64,000 nt of DNA, from positions 310,001-374,000 of the forward strand of contig NZ_UGYM01000002.1 of NCBI RefSeq assembly GCF_900456975.1. The letters are read 5' to 3'. Shown one piece after another: positions 36,609 through 45,410 of the stretch. Each line of letters starts with the position of its first letter. Positions within the stretch are counted from its first letter, which is position 1. Below the pieces are notes generated by a model. That model was not told the DNA's origin. It saw only the letters and a list, made by a program, of their open reading frames with translations, and ran no database searches. A program made the position numbers and the translations under genes. The stretch is from Shewanella baltica (GTDB lineage: Bacteria; Pseudomonadota; Gammaproteobacteria; Enterobacterales; Shewanellaceae).

Positions 36609-36714
36609 TTGTTTTCAAAAGATTTTATTTAAATTATTCATTTGTTATGAAATTAGCATTGACTTCATTAGGGGTTTATTGCTATTTTTTTCGTCCCTTT
36701 CCCTAGGAAAGGAA

Positions 36715-36879
36715 CAGAAGAGGAGCGTTAACTAGGTAGTCGGTCAGAGGAGCACAAACTCCAGCGATGACTGATGAGGGAGATTAACGCCGAGGCATAG
36801 ATATGGTTGCTGCATGTTTATGTCGGTCGCTCAGGCTGAATCCTGACGATTGTCACCTGTAATTGGTGGAGAGCTTCTG
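36715..36879 (+). promoter_or_regulatory. Lysine riboswitch (L box)
   Basis: The closing stem CAGAAG (36715-36720) pairs with CTTCTG (36874-36879). Between them are conserved L-box elements: AGAGGAGCGTTAACTAGGTA, AGAGGAGC, GATGACTGATGAGGGAGATT, ACGCCGAGGC, GCTGAATCCTGACGATTGTC and GGTGGAGAGC. The arrangement closely follows the E. coli lysC leader. It lies 155 bases upstream of lysC. Lysine binding should repress lysC by blocking elongation or translation; the expression platform is in 36880-37034. Confidence 0.93.
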
Positions 36880-37034
36880 GTGACGATTGCTGTTTCCCTT
36901 CTTTTGGGGTGCGTTATCATTGAGCACCAGGCTCTTCGAACGAAGTCAGTTCGGAGTGTGATCATGTTAGTTAATCAATATCTTATTCAATCTGCATTTA
37001 TTTGTTGCCCTACGTGTTTCACGGAGGTGCGCTA

Positions 37035-38390
37035 ATGTCCCTCGTTGTCGCAAAATTTGGTGGCACCTCAGTCGCCGACTATAACGCTATGAATCGCTGT
37101 GCCGACATAGTGTTAGCTAATCCTCATTGTCGTTTAGTCGTGGTCAGCGCATCGAGTGGCGTGACCAATCTGTTAGTTGAATTGACGCAAGAATCCATCA
37201 ACGACGATGGTCGATTACAGCGATTAAAACAAATTGCCCAAATTCAATATGCGATTTTAGATAAGCTCGGTCGTCCTAACGATGTGGCCGCCGCATTAGA
37301 TAAATTATTGAGTCGCATGTCAGTATTGAGTGACGCGCTCGCATCACAACGCAGCAAAGCGACCATGGATGAGTTGTTGTCCCTCGGTGAGCAATGTTCT
37401 TCGGCGTTGTTTTCAGCAGTCATCCGCGAGAAAGGTGTTAACTCTAGTGCCTTCGATGTGCGTCGAGTATTACGTACCGACAGCCATTTTGGCCGCGCGG
37501 AACCCCAGGTTGAGCAGATTGCGACTTTAGCTCGTGATTATCTACAGCCACTGTTAGCGGAACAAGTGATTGTCACACAAGGCTTTATCGGTGCCGATGA
37601 AGCAGGTCAAACGACCACATTAGGCCGCGGTGGTAGTGATTATTCTGCAGCCCTGTTAGCCGAAGCGTTACGCGCCTCAGCGGTCGAGATTTGGACCGAT
37701 GTAGCGGGGATTTATACAACCGATCCGCGTCTTGCGCCCAATGCTTTTCCGATTGCCGAGATCAGCTTTAATGAAGCCGCCGAGATGGCGACCTTTGGTG
37801 CCAAGGTATTGCATCCTGCGACCATTCTTCCTGCTGTTCGTCAACAAATTCAAGTGTTTGTTGGTTCAAGTAAAGAGCCTGAAAAGGGCGGGACTTGGAT
37901 CCGTCATCAAGTGGAAGATGCGCCCGTATTCCGCGCTGTGGCTTTGCGCCGCGATCAAACCCTGTTAAATCTTCACAGCTTGCAAATGTTGCATGCGCAG
38001 GGCTTTTTAGCGGAAACCTTTGCGACATTGGCGCGACATAAGATCAGTGTGGATTTAATTACCACCTCAGAAGTGAACGTGTCTCTAACCCTCGATAAAA
38101 CCGGTTCAGATTCTAGCGGTCAAGGTCTGTTGAGTGAGGCATTGTTGCAAGAATTATCACAGCATTGCCGGGTGCGCGTCGAAGATGGATTAGCCTTAGT
38201 GGCGATTATCGGTAACCGCATTGCGACCACGCCGGGTATTTGTCGCCGTGTGTTTGAAGTGTTAGAACCACACAATGTGCGGATGATTTGCCAAGGCGCC
38301 AGCCCACATAATCTGTGTGTGTTAGTGGCAGAATCGGAAGCGGCACAAGTGGTGAAATCGCTGCATCAAAATCTGTTCGAAGGCGCTTAA
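37035..38390 (+). CDS. lysC: Lysine-sensitive aspartate kinase III
   Basis: A 451-residue aspartokinase (E. coli LysC has 449), the first step of the lysine/threonine/methionine pathway. The kinase domain opens with VVAKFGGTSVADYNAMNRC and has the TTLGRGGSDYSAALLA motif and VEIWTDVAGIYTTDPR. Two C-terminal ACT domains follow (LLNLHSLQML...HKISVDLITTSEVNVSLTLD and LVAIIGNRIATTPGI). The start at 37035 has GGAGGT upstream; the in-frame codons from 37002 are untranslated leader. Control is by the lysine riboswitch just upstream and by lysine feedback. The next gene starts 2 bases after the stop. Confidence 0.96.
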   Translation: MSLVVAKFGGTSVADYNAMNRCADIVLANPHCRLVVVSASSGVTNLLVELTQESINDDGRLQRLKQIAQIQYAILDKLGRPNDVAAALDKLLSRMSVLSDALASQRSKATMDELLSLGEQCSSALFSAVIREKGVNSSAFDVRRVLRTDSHFGRAEPQVEQIATLARDYLQPLLAEQVIVTQGFIGADEAGQTTTLGRGGSDYSAALLAEALRASAVEIWTDVAGIYTTDPRLAPNAFPIAEISFNEAAEMATFGAKVLHPATILPAVRQQIQVFVGSSKEPEKGGTWIRHQVEDAPVFRAVALRRDQTLLNLHSLQMLHAQGFLAETFATLARHKISVDLITTSEVNVSLTLDKTGSDSSGQGLLSEALLQELSQHCRVRVEDGLALVAIIGNRIATTPGICRRVFEVLEPHNVRMICQGASPHNLCVLVAESEAAQVVKSLHQNLFEGA

Positions 38391-38391
38391 T

Positions 38392-39513
38392 ATGCTGCCG
38401 ACAACATCGTCTCTGCAAATTGGCGAGCTTGCCGCAGGGCAAGCGCTTACCTTGCCTATTTACCATTTTAAGCCGAGCGACGATAAGGCGACTGGCCCCA
38501 AAGTGTATATTCAGGCCAATGTCCACGGCGCTGAAGTGCAAGGTAATGCGGTGATTTATCAGTTGATGAAGCAGCTTGAACTCTGTGACATCCGCGGTGA
38601 AATCACCTTAGTGCCATTGGCGAATCCACTCGGGATCAACCAAAAAAGTGGTGAGTTTACCCTCGGCCGATTTGACCCTATTACAGGCGCGAATTGGAAT
38701 CGTGAGTATTTGAATCATGCAATCGATTTGCCGACTTGGTATAGCGAACATGCCAAGCTCAGTGATAACGAGCTGATCCAAGCTTATCGCAGTACTTTGG
38801 TTGAAGCCTGTCAGCAAAAGTTGCGGCATGAGTGGGGCATTACTACTGGCCATAGACTCGCGGTTAATCTGCAGATTATGGCCCACAGCGCGGATATAGT
38901 GCTCGATCTGCACACAGGTCCTAAGTCTTGTAAGCACTTGTATTGTCCTGAATATGACTTAGCTGCTGCGCAGTTTTTGTCGATCCCTTATACGCTTGTT
39001 ATCCCCAACACCTTTGGTGGTGCCATGGATGAGGCGGCGTTTTGTCCTTGGTGGCAATTAAGTGATTTTGCAAAAGCGCAGGGGCGAGATTTAGCCGTTG
39101 CTGTGTCAGCGTTAACCTTAGAATTGGCGAGCCAAGAGCGCGTCTGTCTTGAGGATGCGTTGGTTGATGCCCAAGGGATTTTGGCGTATTTAAGTCACCG
39201 CGGCGTGATCGCTGAAACCGTTGCGCCCGCTAAAATGCAGCGCTTTGGTTGTTACCTTAAGGACTATAAAAAGTATCACGCGCCAAGTTCAGGGTTAGTG
39301 GAGTACCGCGCGCCAGTGGGTGAACCACTGGCTGCGGGACAGCCCTTAGTCAATTTACTGCGTATGGATTTATACGGTACGGCAGATGAGCTAAAGACGG
39401 TCCGTTTGCCGCAGGACTGCGTGCCGATTTTGCACTTTGCTTCGGCGTCTGTGCACCAAGGAACAGAGCTTTATAAAGTCATGACTCATGTGTTTGAGTT
39501 GCCGACGACATAA
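38392..39513 (+). CDS. Succinylglutamate desuccinylase/aspartoacylase family metallohydrolase
   Basis: A 373-residue zinc carboxypeptidase-like (M14 superfamily) protein. The zinc ligands are His and Glu in NVHGAEVQGNAV and a second His in IVLDLHTGP. A later ALTLELASQE segment may supply the catalytic glutamate. It is co-transcribed with lysC (1-base gap between stop and start), under the same riboswitch. AstE/AspA relatives deacylate N-acyl amino acids, so an acyl-lysine or acyl-aspartate substrate is conceivable but unproven. A strong terminator follows. Confidence 0.85.
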   Translation: MLPTTSSLQIGELAAGQALTLPIYHFKPSDDKATGPKVYIQANVHGAEVQGNAVIYQLMKQLELCDIRGEITLVPLANPLGINQKSGEFTLGRFDPITGANWNREYLNHAIDLPTWYSEHAKLSDNELIQAYRSTLVEACQQKLRHEWGITTGHRLAVNLQIMAHSADIVLDLHTGPKSCKHLYCPEYDLAAAQFLSIPYTLVIPNTFGGAMDEAAFCPWWQLSDFAKAQGRDLAVAVSALTLELASQERVCLEDALVDAQGILAYLSHRGVIAETVAPAKMQRFGCYLKDYKKYHAPSSGLVEYRAPVGEPLAAGQPLVNLLRMDLYGTADELKTVRLPQDCVPILHFASASVHQGTELYKVMTHVFELPTT

Positions 39514-39571
39514 TCGCCAGCCTAGATCAAAAGCATTAGAGCATAACAATTAGTTTATAAGAATGAGAGAA

Positions 39572-39611
39572 GAAACAACGCCAATCCTAATCGATTGGCG
39601 TTGTTGTTTTT
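39572..39611. terminator. Rho-independent terminator
   Basis: AACAACGCCAATC / GATTGGCGTTGTT (13 bp) with a T5 run on the plus strand. It lies between the lysC operon and the convergent zntB gene. Confidence 0.9.
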
Positions 39612-39618
39612 AAGGAGG

Positions 39619-40596
39619 CTATAACCACTTAAATCGATAAAACAGTGCCATCTGTAGGGCGACGAGTGAGATTAATATGCCGCAGAAGGTGGCGAAGGCC
39701 CAAGTGTTGTCGGCGCCCGGTATGCCGCCAATATTGACCCCGAGTAAGCCGGTTAAAAAGCCTAATGGTAAGAAAATTGCCGACACTAAGGATAAGAAAT
39801 ATAAGCGTTTATTGAGCTGTTCCGATTGTTGGCTGAGTAATTCTTCCTGAGTCACATTTGCCCTGTCGCGCAGGGCATCGAGATCTTCAATGGTGCGGAT
39901 AAGCTTATCGTTTGTTTCCCTGAGTTTAAGTCGCTCCGAATCGTTAAACAGACTAACTTGCTCGGAAATCATTTTTGAAAAGGCTTCACGCTGGGGCGCT
40001 AAATAACGGCGAATGGCGACAGTTTGGCGGCGCAGTTCGGCGATATCGGTGCGTAAGTCTTTTACATTGCCAGAGACAACGAGCTCTTCTAAATCAGAGA
40101 GTTGTTCTTCTAACTTATCGATGAACTCGACTTTACGGTTAGTGAGTCGCTCGCAGACAGCGACGATAAAGTCACCCGTAGTTGCAGGCCCATTGCCCTC
40201 AAGGATCAACTCGGCGACATCTTTGACCGACTGTAACTCGCGATCGCAGGTGGATATGATCCGCTGTTTATCGGCATAAATACGCACGGCCACCATGTCT
40301 TCGGGAGCCGAATTGGGGTTGAGGTTGACGCCGCGTAACGCGAGCAATATGCCTTCGCCGGCGATAACGGCGCGGGGGCGAGTATCTTGGGCGAGTAGGG
40401 CATCACTCTCGACCTTCGGCAGGCCGCTATTGAGTATCCAGTGGCGCGCCTTTTTATTGCGATAGCGAAGATGCAACCAGAGTAGGCCATCCTGCGGGTT
40501 CCATTTTTCAATTTGCTCTAGGCTTAAGGTAGAACCCGCTTGGGCGCCACTCAGCACTAAGCTGTAGATAAATCCTTCGTGCATATCGCATTCCAT
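39619..40596 (-). CDS. zntB: Zinc transporter ZntB (CorA family)
   Basis: A 325-residue CorA-superfamily protein with a large cytoplasmic N-terminal domain rich in helices (LEEQLSDLEELVVSGNVKDL and onward) and two C-terminal membrane helices (LVSAIFLPLGFLTGLLGVNIGG and FATFCGILISLVALQMALFY). The pore motif is GVNIGGIPG, the ZntB version of the CorA GMN loop. Length matches E. coli ZntB (327). An alternative ATG at 40584 gives MHEGFIYSLVL, which resembles ZntB starts; both are kept open. Confidence 0.92.
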   Translation of the reverse strand: MECDMHEGFIYSLVLSGAQAGSTLSLEQIEKWNPQDGLLWLHLRYRNKKARHWILNSGLPKVESDALLAQDTRPRAVIAGEGILLALRGVNLNPNSAPEDMVAVRIYADKQRIISTCDRELQSVKDVAELILEGNGPATTGDFIVAVCERLTNRKVEFIDKLEEQLSDLEELVVSGNVKDLRTDIAELRRQTVAIRRYLAPQREAFSKMISEQVSLFNDSERLKLRETNDKLIRTIEDLDALRDRANVTQEELLSQQSEQLNKRLYFLSLVSAIFLPLGFLTGLLGVNIGGIPGADNTWAFATFCGILISLVALQMALFYRFKWL

Positions 40597-40781
40597 ATCT
40601 CTTTCAAAATCATATAAACAAGCTAACTGATTTTGTCATGAAAATGAAGTCAGTACTCGTGCTTAACGGATAAGAGGCCAACGCCAATAGAGTTAAATCG
40701 GCTGTGCTGCGTGGGGCGAGCAACTTCGGCAAGGATAGGTTAAAATTAGCATTAGTAGGCTTAGAGCAAAGAGACAATAAA

Positions 40782-41156
40782 ATGGAATACGAATTTCGGC
40801 GTAACAGTTTAACCGGCACTTTTCTGGCCAGCTTTAGCATGGATCATGAAGTGCTGGGGCAGTGGTTTACAGAAGAATTGGGGCCAGACTTAGCCAAAAT
40901 TCAGCAAGTGTTGGGCATGATTAAAGACATTCAAACCGATAAACGCGGTGCATGGCGCCTCGTTGGTAATGATTTTACCTTAGAGTTAGAGCGTGAACAG
41001 GCGCGGGTGTTTGCGAATACCTTAGGTTTTGAGCAAGAGTATGAGTTAGAAGAGGCTATGTCACTCTATGATGCTGAGTCTGAGGCCTATTGTGGCTTAG
41101 AGGACTTTGAGCAGGCGCTACTGAGTTGGCAGCAGTTTGTCGAGAAAGGTCTGTAA
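40782..41156 (+). CDS. yacL: YacL family protein (UPF0231)
   Basis: A 124-residue soluble protein that aligns by eye with E. coli YacL (120 residues): MEYEFRRNSLTGTF opening, SMDHEVLGQWFTEEL, and YDAESEAYCGLEDFEQ near the end. Function unknown. The frame is open to 40704, but the ATG at 40782 gives the family N-terminus. Confidence 0.92.
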   Translation: MEYEFRRNSLTGTFLASFSMDHEVLGQWFTEELGPDLAKIQQVLGMIKDIQTDKRGAWRLVGNDFTLELEREQARVFANTLGFEQEYELEEAMSLYDAESEAYCGLEDFEQALLSWQQFVEKGL

Positions 41157-41190
41157 TCATCCATTTAAGTCCAGTTCGATTAAAAACATA

Positions 41191-41215
41191 AAGGCAATCA
41201 TAGGATTGCCTTTAT
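41191..41215. terminator. Rho-independent terminator
   Basis: AAGGCAATC / GATTGCCTTTATT with a 4-base ATAG loop, after yacL and before the convergent narP. Confidence 0.8.
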
Positions 41216-41246
41216 TGTTTGCGCGATACCTCGCTAAACTCAGGGA

Positions 41247-41876
41247 TTACTGATTAAGGTAGCGTACCGCCATTTCGGTTCTCGACTTGGCATTAGCTTT
41301 ACGCAGTAGGTTTTTCACATGCACTTTGACTGTGCCTTCACTAATGTGTAAATGCTCTGAAATCATCCGATTACTTAAGCCTTCCGCCAGTTGCTCAAGA
41401 ATTTGTAGCTCCCTTGGCGTCAAGCTCGAAATCCATTCTTGCTCATCGGTCGCATCTTTAAGCTCGTAGAGGTATTCCTCCACTTCATCGCTAATAACTC
41501 TGTGGCCAAGCATGGCATTTTTGAGCTTTTCGAGCAGTAAATCGGGCTCAGTATCTTTGAGCAAATAGCCGTCGGCTCCTGCGCGTAATAAGCGGATCAC
41601 ATCCTGTTTGGCATCGGAAACTGTGAGTATCACTATGCGCGAGGTGACGCCCTCTTGGCGCATGGCATTGAGAGTATCTAGGCCAGTCATGCCTTTCATA
41701 TTCAGATCGAGCAAAATGATGTCGGGTTCATCGGTGGCGACAGCGGTTAATGCGTCTAAACCGCCACCAGCTTCACCAAAAAGGCTGAAATCAGGATCTG
41801 AGGCAATGAGCTGGCAGATGCCTTTGCGTAACAGGGGATGGTCATCGACCACAAGTACGGAATAAGGTTTACCCAT
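41247..41876 (-). CDS. narP: Nitrate/nitrite response regulator NarP
   Basis: A 209-residue NarL-family regulator. The receiver domain has DDHPLLRKGICQLI, phospho-acceptor Asp in IILLDLNMKGMTG and Lys in YLLKDTEPD. The LuxR-type HTH is LTPRELQILEQLAEGLSNRMISEHLHISEGTVKVHVKNLLRK. It overlaps narQ by 8 bases and forms one operon with it. A 7-2-7 NarP-type site lies upstream of the divergent nrfA. NarP rather than NarL is favoured by the pairing with NarQ and by the respiratory target nearby. Confidence 0.92.
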   Translation of the reverse strand: MGKPYSVLVVDDHPLLRKGICQLIASDPDFSLFGEAGGGLDALTAVATDEPDIILLDLNMKGMTGLDTLNAMRQEGVTSRIVILTVSDAKQDVIRLLRAGADGYLLKDTEPDLLLEKLKNAMLGHRVISDEVEEYLYELKDATDEQEWISSLTPRELQILEQLAEGLSNRMISEHLHISEGTVKVHVKNLLRKANAKSRTEMAVRYLNQ

Positions 41877-43704
41877 TTGAAGGCTCCTGTTGAGAGGGGA
41901 AAATAAGTGTTACTCGAGTGCCACTTGAACCTTTGCTTTGCTGCGCAAGGTCGAATGAATGGTTAGGCTTGAGTGCATCGTCTTGTTTATTGCTTCCTTG
42001 CTCAATCGTGGTAGTCGTCGCTGCGTTAAATCGGCTTATTTCATTGTTGCTAAATACGACTTTACCTGAAAGTTTGCTGGCTCGCTCATGCATAATCCCT
42101 ATGCCAAAGTGTTGATCTCGTTCTTTTAAGTGTCCAATACCTATGCCGTTATCACAAACATCGATATTGACCATGCCTTTATCATCTTTATAGCAATGGA
42201 TATTGATGAGGCTGGCCTCGGCGTGTTTGATGGCGTTTAGAGTCGCTTCTCGCGTGATCTGCAGTATGTGAATATGCTGCTTTGCCTCTAACCATTGTGG
42301 TGCAAGTTTATAGTCTAAGGTGATCTTGATATTCGTCTTGGCTCTGAGCTGCTCGAGCATAGCCTCTAGGGCACTTTTTAGATCGGGTTCTTTAATTGTG
42401 AGTCTAAAGGTAGACAGCAATTCCCTGAGTTGCACGTAGGCTGTGCTCACGCCTTCGTTGATTTCGGTTAATTGCGCCTCAACGATCGGGCTGCGGCAAC
42501 TGCAATCTAAGTTTTTGCGTAATAAGCTAATTTGGATTTTGAGGAAGGACAGCACTTGCCCTAAAGAGTCGTGTAGCTCCCGCGCGATCACGCCGCGTTC
42601 TTCCATTAGCGCCAGTTGTTGTCTTTGCTCCGTGGCGTTGTGGATCACGATTGACCGGGTCAACATAATCGCGAAATTATTAAATAGCGCGATATTCGGT
42701 GTTTGGTCGGCAATTAACTCTAAATAGCCTAAATTAGCCTGCTCAAATTGCAGTGGGAAGCGGGTACTCTCTTGAGTCATATCTGGCCAGCCGCCATCGG
42801 CCTCAATCACTTCAAGCTCTTGCTCTGGATACTGGATAATGAGCCTAAGGTAGTCGAGTGACTCATAGCCTTTTAACTGATTTAGTGCCGCTTTGAGCGC
42901 TTTGTAATCGAGCTTATTTGCGTTTAATGTCAGCAGGTTATCGTATAGAAATGCCAGCTCATTGTTGGCCCGAGTGAGTGCCAAGGTTTTCTCTGCCACC
43001 TGCGACTCTAAATCGCCATAAAGCATAGCGAGTTCCTTGGCGGTTTTTTGCAGGGCATGGGTGAGCGCTGTAAGTTCGATATATTCGGTTTCGGGCATTT
43101 CGATTTCAAAATTGCCCTTAGAAATAGTATTCGCCGATTCCATAAGCTTTTGCAGTGGGATTACCACTTTCTTCTTAGTAAAACGCACCGCCACAAAGGC
43201 GATAATGAGCATGACGCTTAAGCCTAATATTTGGCTGGCGGCGAGGAGCCTGAGTTTAAAGGCGGCGTGGTGCTCCATCTCCAATACCAGTAAATCTATG
43301 GTGTCGACAAAGTCCTTAAGTGACGCCACATAGTCGCGGGAGTTTTCTTGCTCTATGTAGTATTTCATCACCAGCCATTTATCGATCACGAGCTGATATT
43401 GATCGGCAATCTTACGTGGACTAAACCAACTATCTGAAGGCTTTAAGGTATCGGAATAGAGGGTGTTTTCGAATTCGATGATTTTATCGAGCGCAGCATC
43501 ACTGCCAGAGTTGGCGTAAAACATCAATCGGTAGCTTTGCATCCGCAAAGAGCCCGAGGCGTTAATCGCCTTAGCGTCGCCCAAGCTGTAAGACAAATTG
43601 ATGATAGCAAAGGTCGATAAACTGCTAGAAAGCAGAATGAGTACTAACATTAATCCTAAGATTTTTGAGGTTAGACTGCCTCGTTTCATTAATCCGCTAT
43701 TCAT
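41869..43704 (-). CDS. narQ: Nitrate/nitrite sensor histidine kinase NarQ
   Basis: A 611-residue membrane sensor. TM1 is about 15-37, followed by a periplasmic P-box-like segment (AINASGSLRMQSYRLMFY) for nitrate/nitrite, TM2 about 155-175, HAMP, a coiled/GAF-like central module, the HisKA_3 box REL-H-DSLGQVLSFLKIQISLL, and an HATPase with TREATLNAIKHAEA and VCDNGIGIG. Two features stand out: a Cys-x-Cys pair just after the H box (LDCSCRS), and a low-complexity stretch of about 40 residues before the final GTRVTLIFP strand. It is co-transcribed with narP and divergent from nrfA. Confidence 0.92.
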   Translation of the reverse strand: MNSGLMKRGSLTSKILGLMLVLILLSSSLSTFAIINLSYSLGDAKAINASGSLRMQSYRLMFYANSGSDAALDKIIEFENTLYSDTLKPSDSWFSPRKIADQYQLVIDKWLVMKYYIEQENSRDYVASLKDFVDTIDLLVLEMEHHAAFKLRLLAASQILGLSVMLIIAFVAVRFTKKKVVIPLQKLMESANTISKGNFEIEMPETEYIELTALTHALQKTAKELAMLYGDLESQVAEKTLALTRANNELAFLYDNLLTLNANKLDYKALKAALNQLKGYESLDYLRLIIQYPEQELEVIEADGGWPDMTQESTRFPLQFEQANLGYLELIADQTPNIALFNNFAIMLTRSIVIHNATEQRQQLALMEERGVIARELHDSLGQVLSFLKIQISLLRKNLDCSCRSPIVEAQLTEINEGVSTAYVQLRELLSTFRLTIKEPDLKSALEAMLEQLRAKTNIKITLDYKLAPQWLEAKQHIHILQITREATLNAIKHAEASLINIHCYKDDKGMVNIDVCDNGIGIGHLKERDQHFGIGIMHERASKLSGKVVFSNNEISRFNAATTTTIEQGSNKQDDALKPNHSFDLAQQSKGSSGTRVTLIFPSQQEPSNG

Positions 43705-43807
43705 TTTAATGGCCGCTGTTATGGCACTTTGCAGTGGTTTTTACATTAGAAAATAATGTAATACATTAACAAAAGTATAGAAGTGTGAACAACAACACCT
43801 TTACATT

Positions 43808-43821
43808 TTGATCTAGCGCAA
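43808..43821. promoter_or_regulatory. FNR/EtrA/CRP-like site upstream of nrfA
   Basis: TTGATCTAGCGCAA, identical over 14 bases to the site between ttrB and ttrS. It lies 109 bases before the nrfA start. Anaerobic activation by an FNR- or CRP-type protein is inferred. Confidence 0.55.
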
Positions 43822-43834
43822 ACTTCGACCTAGA

Positions 43835-43850
43835 TACCCCCTAAGAGGTA
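43835..43850. promoter_or_regulatory. NarP 7-2-7 operator upstream of nrfA
   Basis: TACCCCC-TA-AGAGGTA is an inverted pair of NarL/NarP heptamers with a 2-base spacer, the arrangement preferred by NarP. It lies 14 bases after the FNR-like site and 80 bases upstream of the nrfA start, with narQP divergent next to it. Confidence 0.7.
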
Positions 43851-43929
43851 TATGTTTAGCGGGATTAAGTCACTAAGTTTGACCATGGAGATGTCGTGAT
43901 TTACAACAATAATGCAACACGGAGATGAG

Positions 43930-45333
43930 ATGATGAAGAAGATGACAGGTAAGTCCTTTGCACTAAGTGCACTGGTTGCCGCCAGCTTCATGGCGGCGGG
44001 CGCAATGGCGAGTGATAAAACAGAGCCTCGTAACGAAGTTTATAAAGACAAATTTGCTAATCAATACGCCAGTTGGCATGACACAGATAAAAGCACTGAG
44101 AATACCGATGTGTTAGCCTCGGACCCGAGCTTAGTCGTGCTGTGGGCAGGTTATGGTTTTGCGAAAGATTACAACGCACCACGTGGCCACATGTATGCCA
44201 TTACGGATGTGCGTAACACTCTGCGTACTGGCGCACCAGCCAACGCGGAAGATGGTCCAATGCCTATGGCTTGTTGGAGTTGTAAGAGCCCTGATGTACC
44301 TCGCTTAATTGAAGAGCAAGGTGAAGATGGTTACTTTAAAGGTAAATGGGCCAAGGGCGGCCCAGAAGTCGTCAATACTATAGGCTGTGGTGACTGCCAT
44401 GAAAAAGGCACGCCAAAACTGCGTATCTCCCGTCCCTTTGCTGAACGTGGTATGGAAGCATTAGGCACACCCTTTGCCAAAGCGTCTAAAAAAGACAAGC
44501 AATCAATGGTCTGTGGTCAGTGCCACGTTGAATACTACTTCGAGAAAAAAGAAGGCAGAAAAGGTTTCGTTAAATTCCCTTGGGATATGGGCACAACCGT
44601 TGAGCAAATGGAAACCTATTACGACGGTATTGAGTTCTCCGACTGGACGCATGCGCTGTCTAAAACCCCTATGTTAAAAGCGCAGCACCCTGGCTATGAA
44701 ACTTGGAAACTCGGTGTTCATGGTAAGAATGATGTGAGCTGTGTTGATTGCCACATGCCAAAAGTGACCAACGACAAAGGTCGTAAGTACACAGATCATA
44801 AAGTGGGTAACCCATTTGATCGTTTTGAAGAAACCTGCGCGACGTGCCACAGCCAAAGTAAAGAGTTCTTAGTCGGTCTGACCAACGAACGTAAAGCTAA
44901 AGTGAAAGAGCTAAAAGGCCGCGCCGAAGCGCAACTGGTGAAAGCGCACTTTGAAGCCGCTGCCGCTTGGAAAGCCGGTGCAACTGAAGCGGAAATGAAG
45001 CCCATTCTAACCGATATCCGTCATTCACAATGGCGTTGGGACTATGCGATTGCTTCACACGGCGCTGCTGCGCATGCCCCTGAAGAAGTCTTACGCATCC
45101 TAGGCACAGCGGTAGATAAAGCGGCAGATGCGCGGGTTAAATTAGCGCAACTGTTAGCGAAAAAAGGCATCACAGATCCTATCGCGATCCCAGATATTTC
45201 TACTAAAGCCAAGGCACAAGCCGCTTTAGGTATGGACATGGAAAAAATGAATGCAGAGAAAGAAGTATTTAAGAAAGACATGTTACCTAAGTGGGATGAA
45301 GAAGCGAAAAAACGCGAGGCCACTTATAAATAA
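43930..45333 (+). CDS. nrfA: Ammonia-forming cytochrome c nitrite reductase (pentaheme c552)
   Basis: A 467-residue periplasmic enzyme that reduces nitrite to ammonia with six electrons. It has a signal peptide ([17 protein letters not shown]) and five heme-binding motifs in order: CWSCK (catalytic heme, Lys-ligated), CGDCH, CGQCH, CVDCH and CATCH. Length and sequence are very close to Shewanella NrfA. The start at 43930 has GGAG 5 bases upstream; the in-frame ATG at 43912 precedes that site and is rejected. Upstream FNR-like and NarP sites fit nitrite/anaerobic control. Its terminator is split by an insertion sequence. Confidence 0.97.
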   Translation: MMKKMTGKSFALSALVAASFMAAGAMASDKTEPRNEVYKDKFANQYASWHDTDKSTENTDVLASDPSLVVLWAGYGFAKDYNAPRGHMYAITDVRNTLRTGAPANAEDGPMPMACWSCKSPDVPRLIEEQGEDGYFKGKWAKGGPEVVNTIGCGDCHEKGTPKLRISRPFAERGMEALGTPFAKASKKDKQSMVCGQCHVEYYFEKKEGRKGFVKFPWDMGTTVEQMETYYDGIEFSDWTHALSKTPMLKAQHPGYETWKLGVHGKNDVSCVDCHMPKVTNDKGRKYTDHKVGNPFDRFEETCATCHSQSKEFLVGLTNERKAKVKELKGRAEAQLVKAHFEAAAAWKAGATEAEMKPILTDIRHSQWRWDYAIASHGAAAHAPEEVLRILGTAVDKAADARVKLAQLLAKKGITDPIAIPDISTKAKAQAALGMDMEKMNAEKEVFKKDMLPKWDEEAKKREATYK

Positions 45334-45355
45334 TACTTAAGTAGACTTCAAAATA

Positions 45356-45376
45356 ATAAAAAGCTCCTATATAGGG
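45356..45376 (+). terminator. Left half of the nrfA terminator, split by an insertion
   Basis: AAAAAGCTCC here and GGGAGCTTTTTT at 46805-46816 form the two arms of one terminator now 1.4 kb apart. CCTATATAGGG at 45366-45376 is one copy of the target duplication. Confidence 0.8.
45366..45376. repeat. 11-bp target site duplication, left copy
   Basis: CCTATATAGGG, repeated exactly at 46797-46807, flanking the IS4-family element. IS4 elements commonly give duplications of 9-13 bp. Confidence 0.92.
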
Positions 45377-45377
45377 T

Positions 45378-45410
45378 AATGCCGTTCACTTAAGAGTGAA
45401 CGGCATTTTT
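45378..45410 (+). terminator. Terminator hairpin at left end of the IS4 element
   Basis: AATGCCGTTCACT / AGTGAACGGCATT (13 bp), loop TAAG, then T5 on the plus strand. It would stop nrfA transcripts entering the element; the transposase stop codon lies in the loop on the other strand. Confidence 0.85.

Noticed and set aside
36850..37035. A 61-residue frame between the lysine riboswitch and lysC, as a leader peptide
   Set aside because: It starts inside the riboswitch, has no ribosome site, and riboswitch control already explains the leader.
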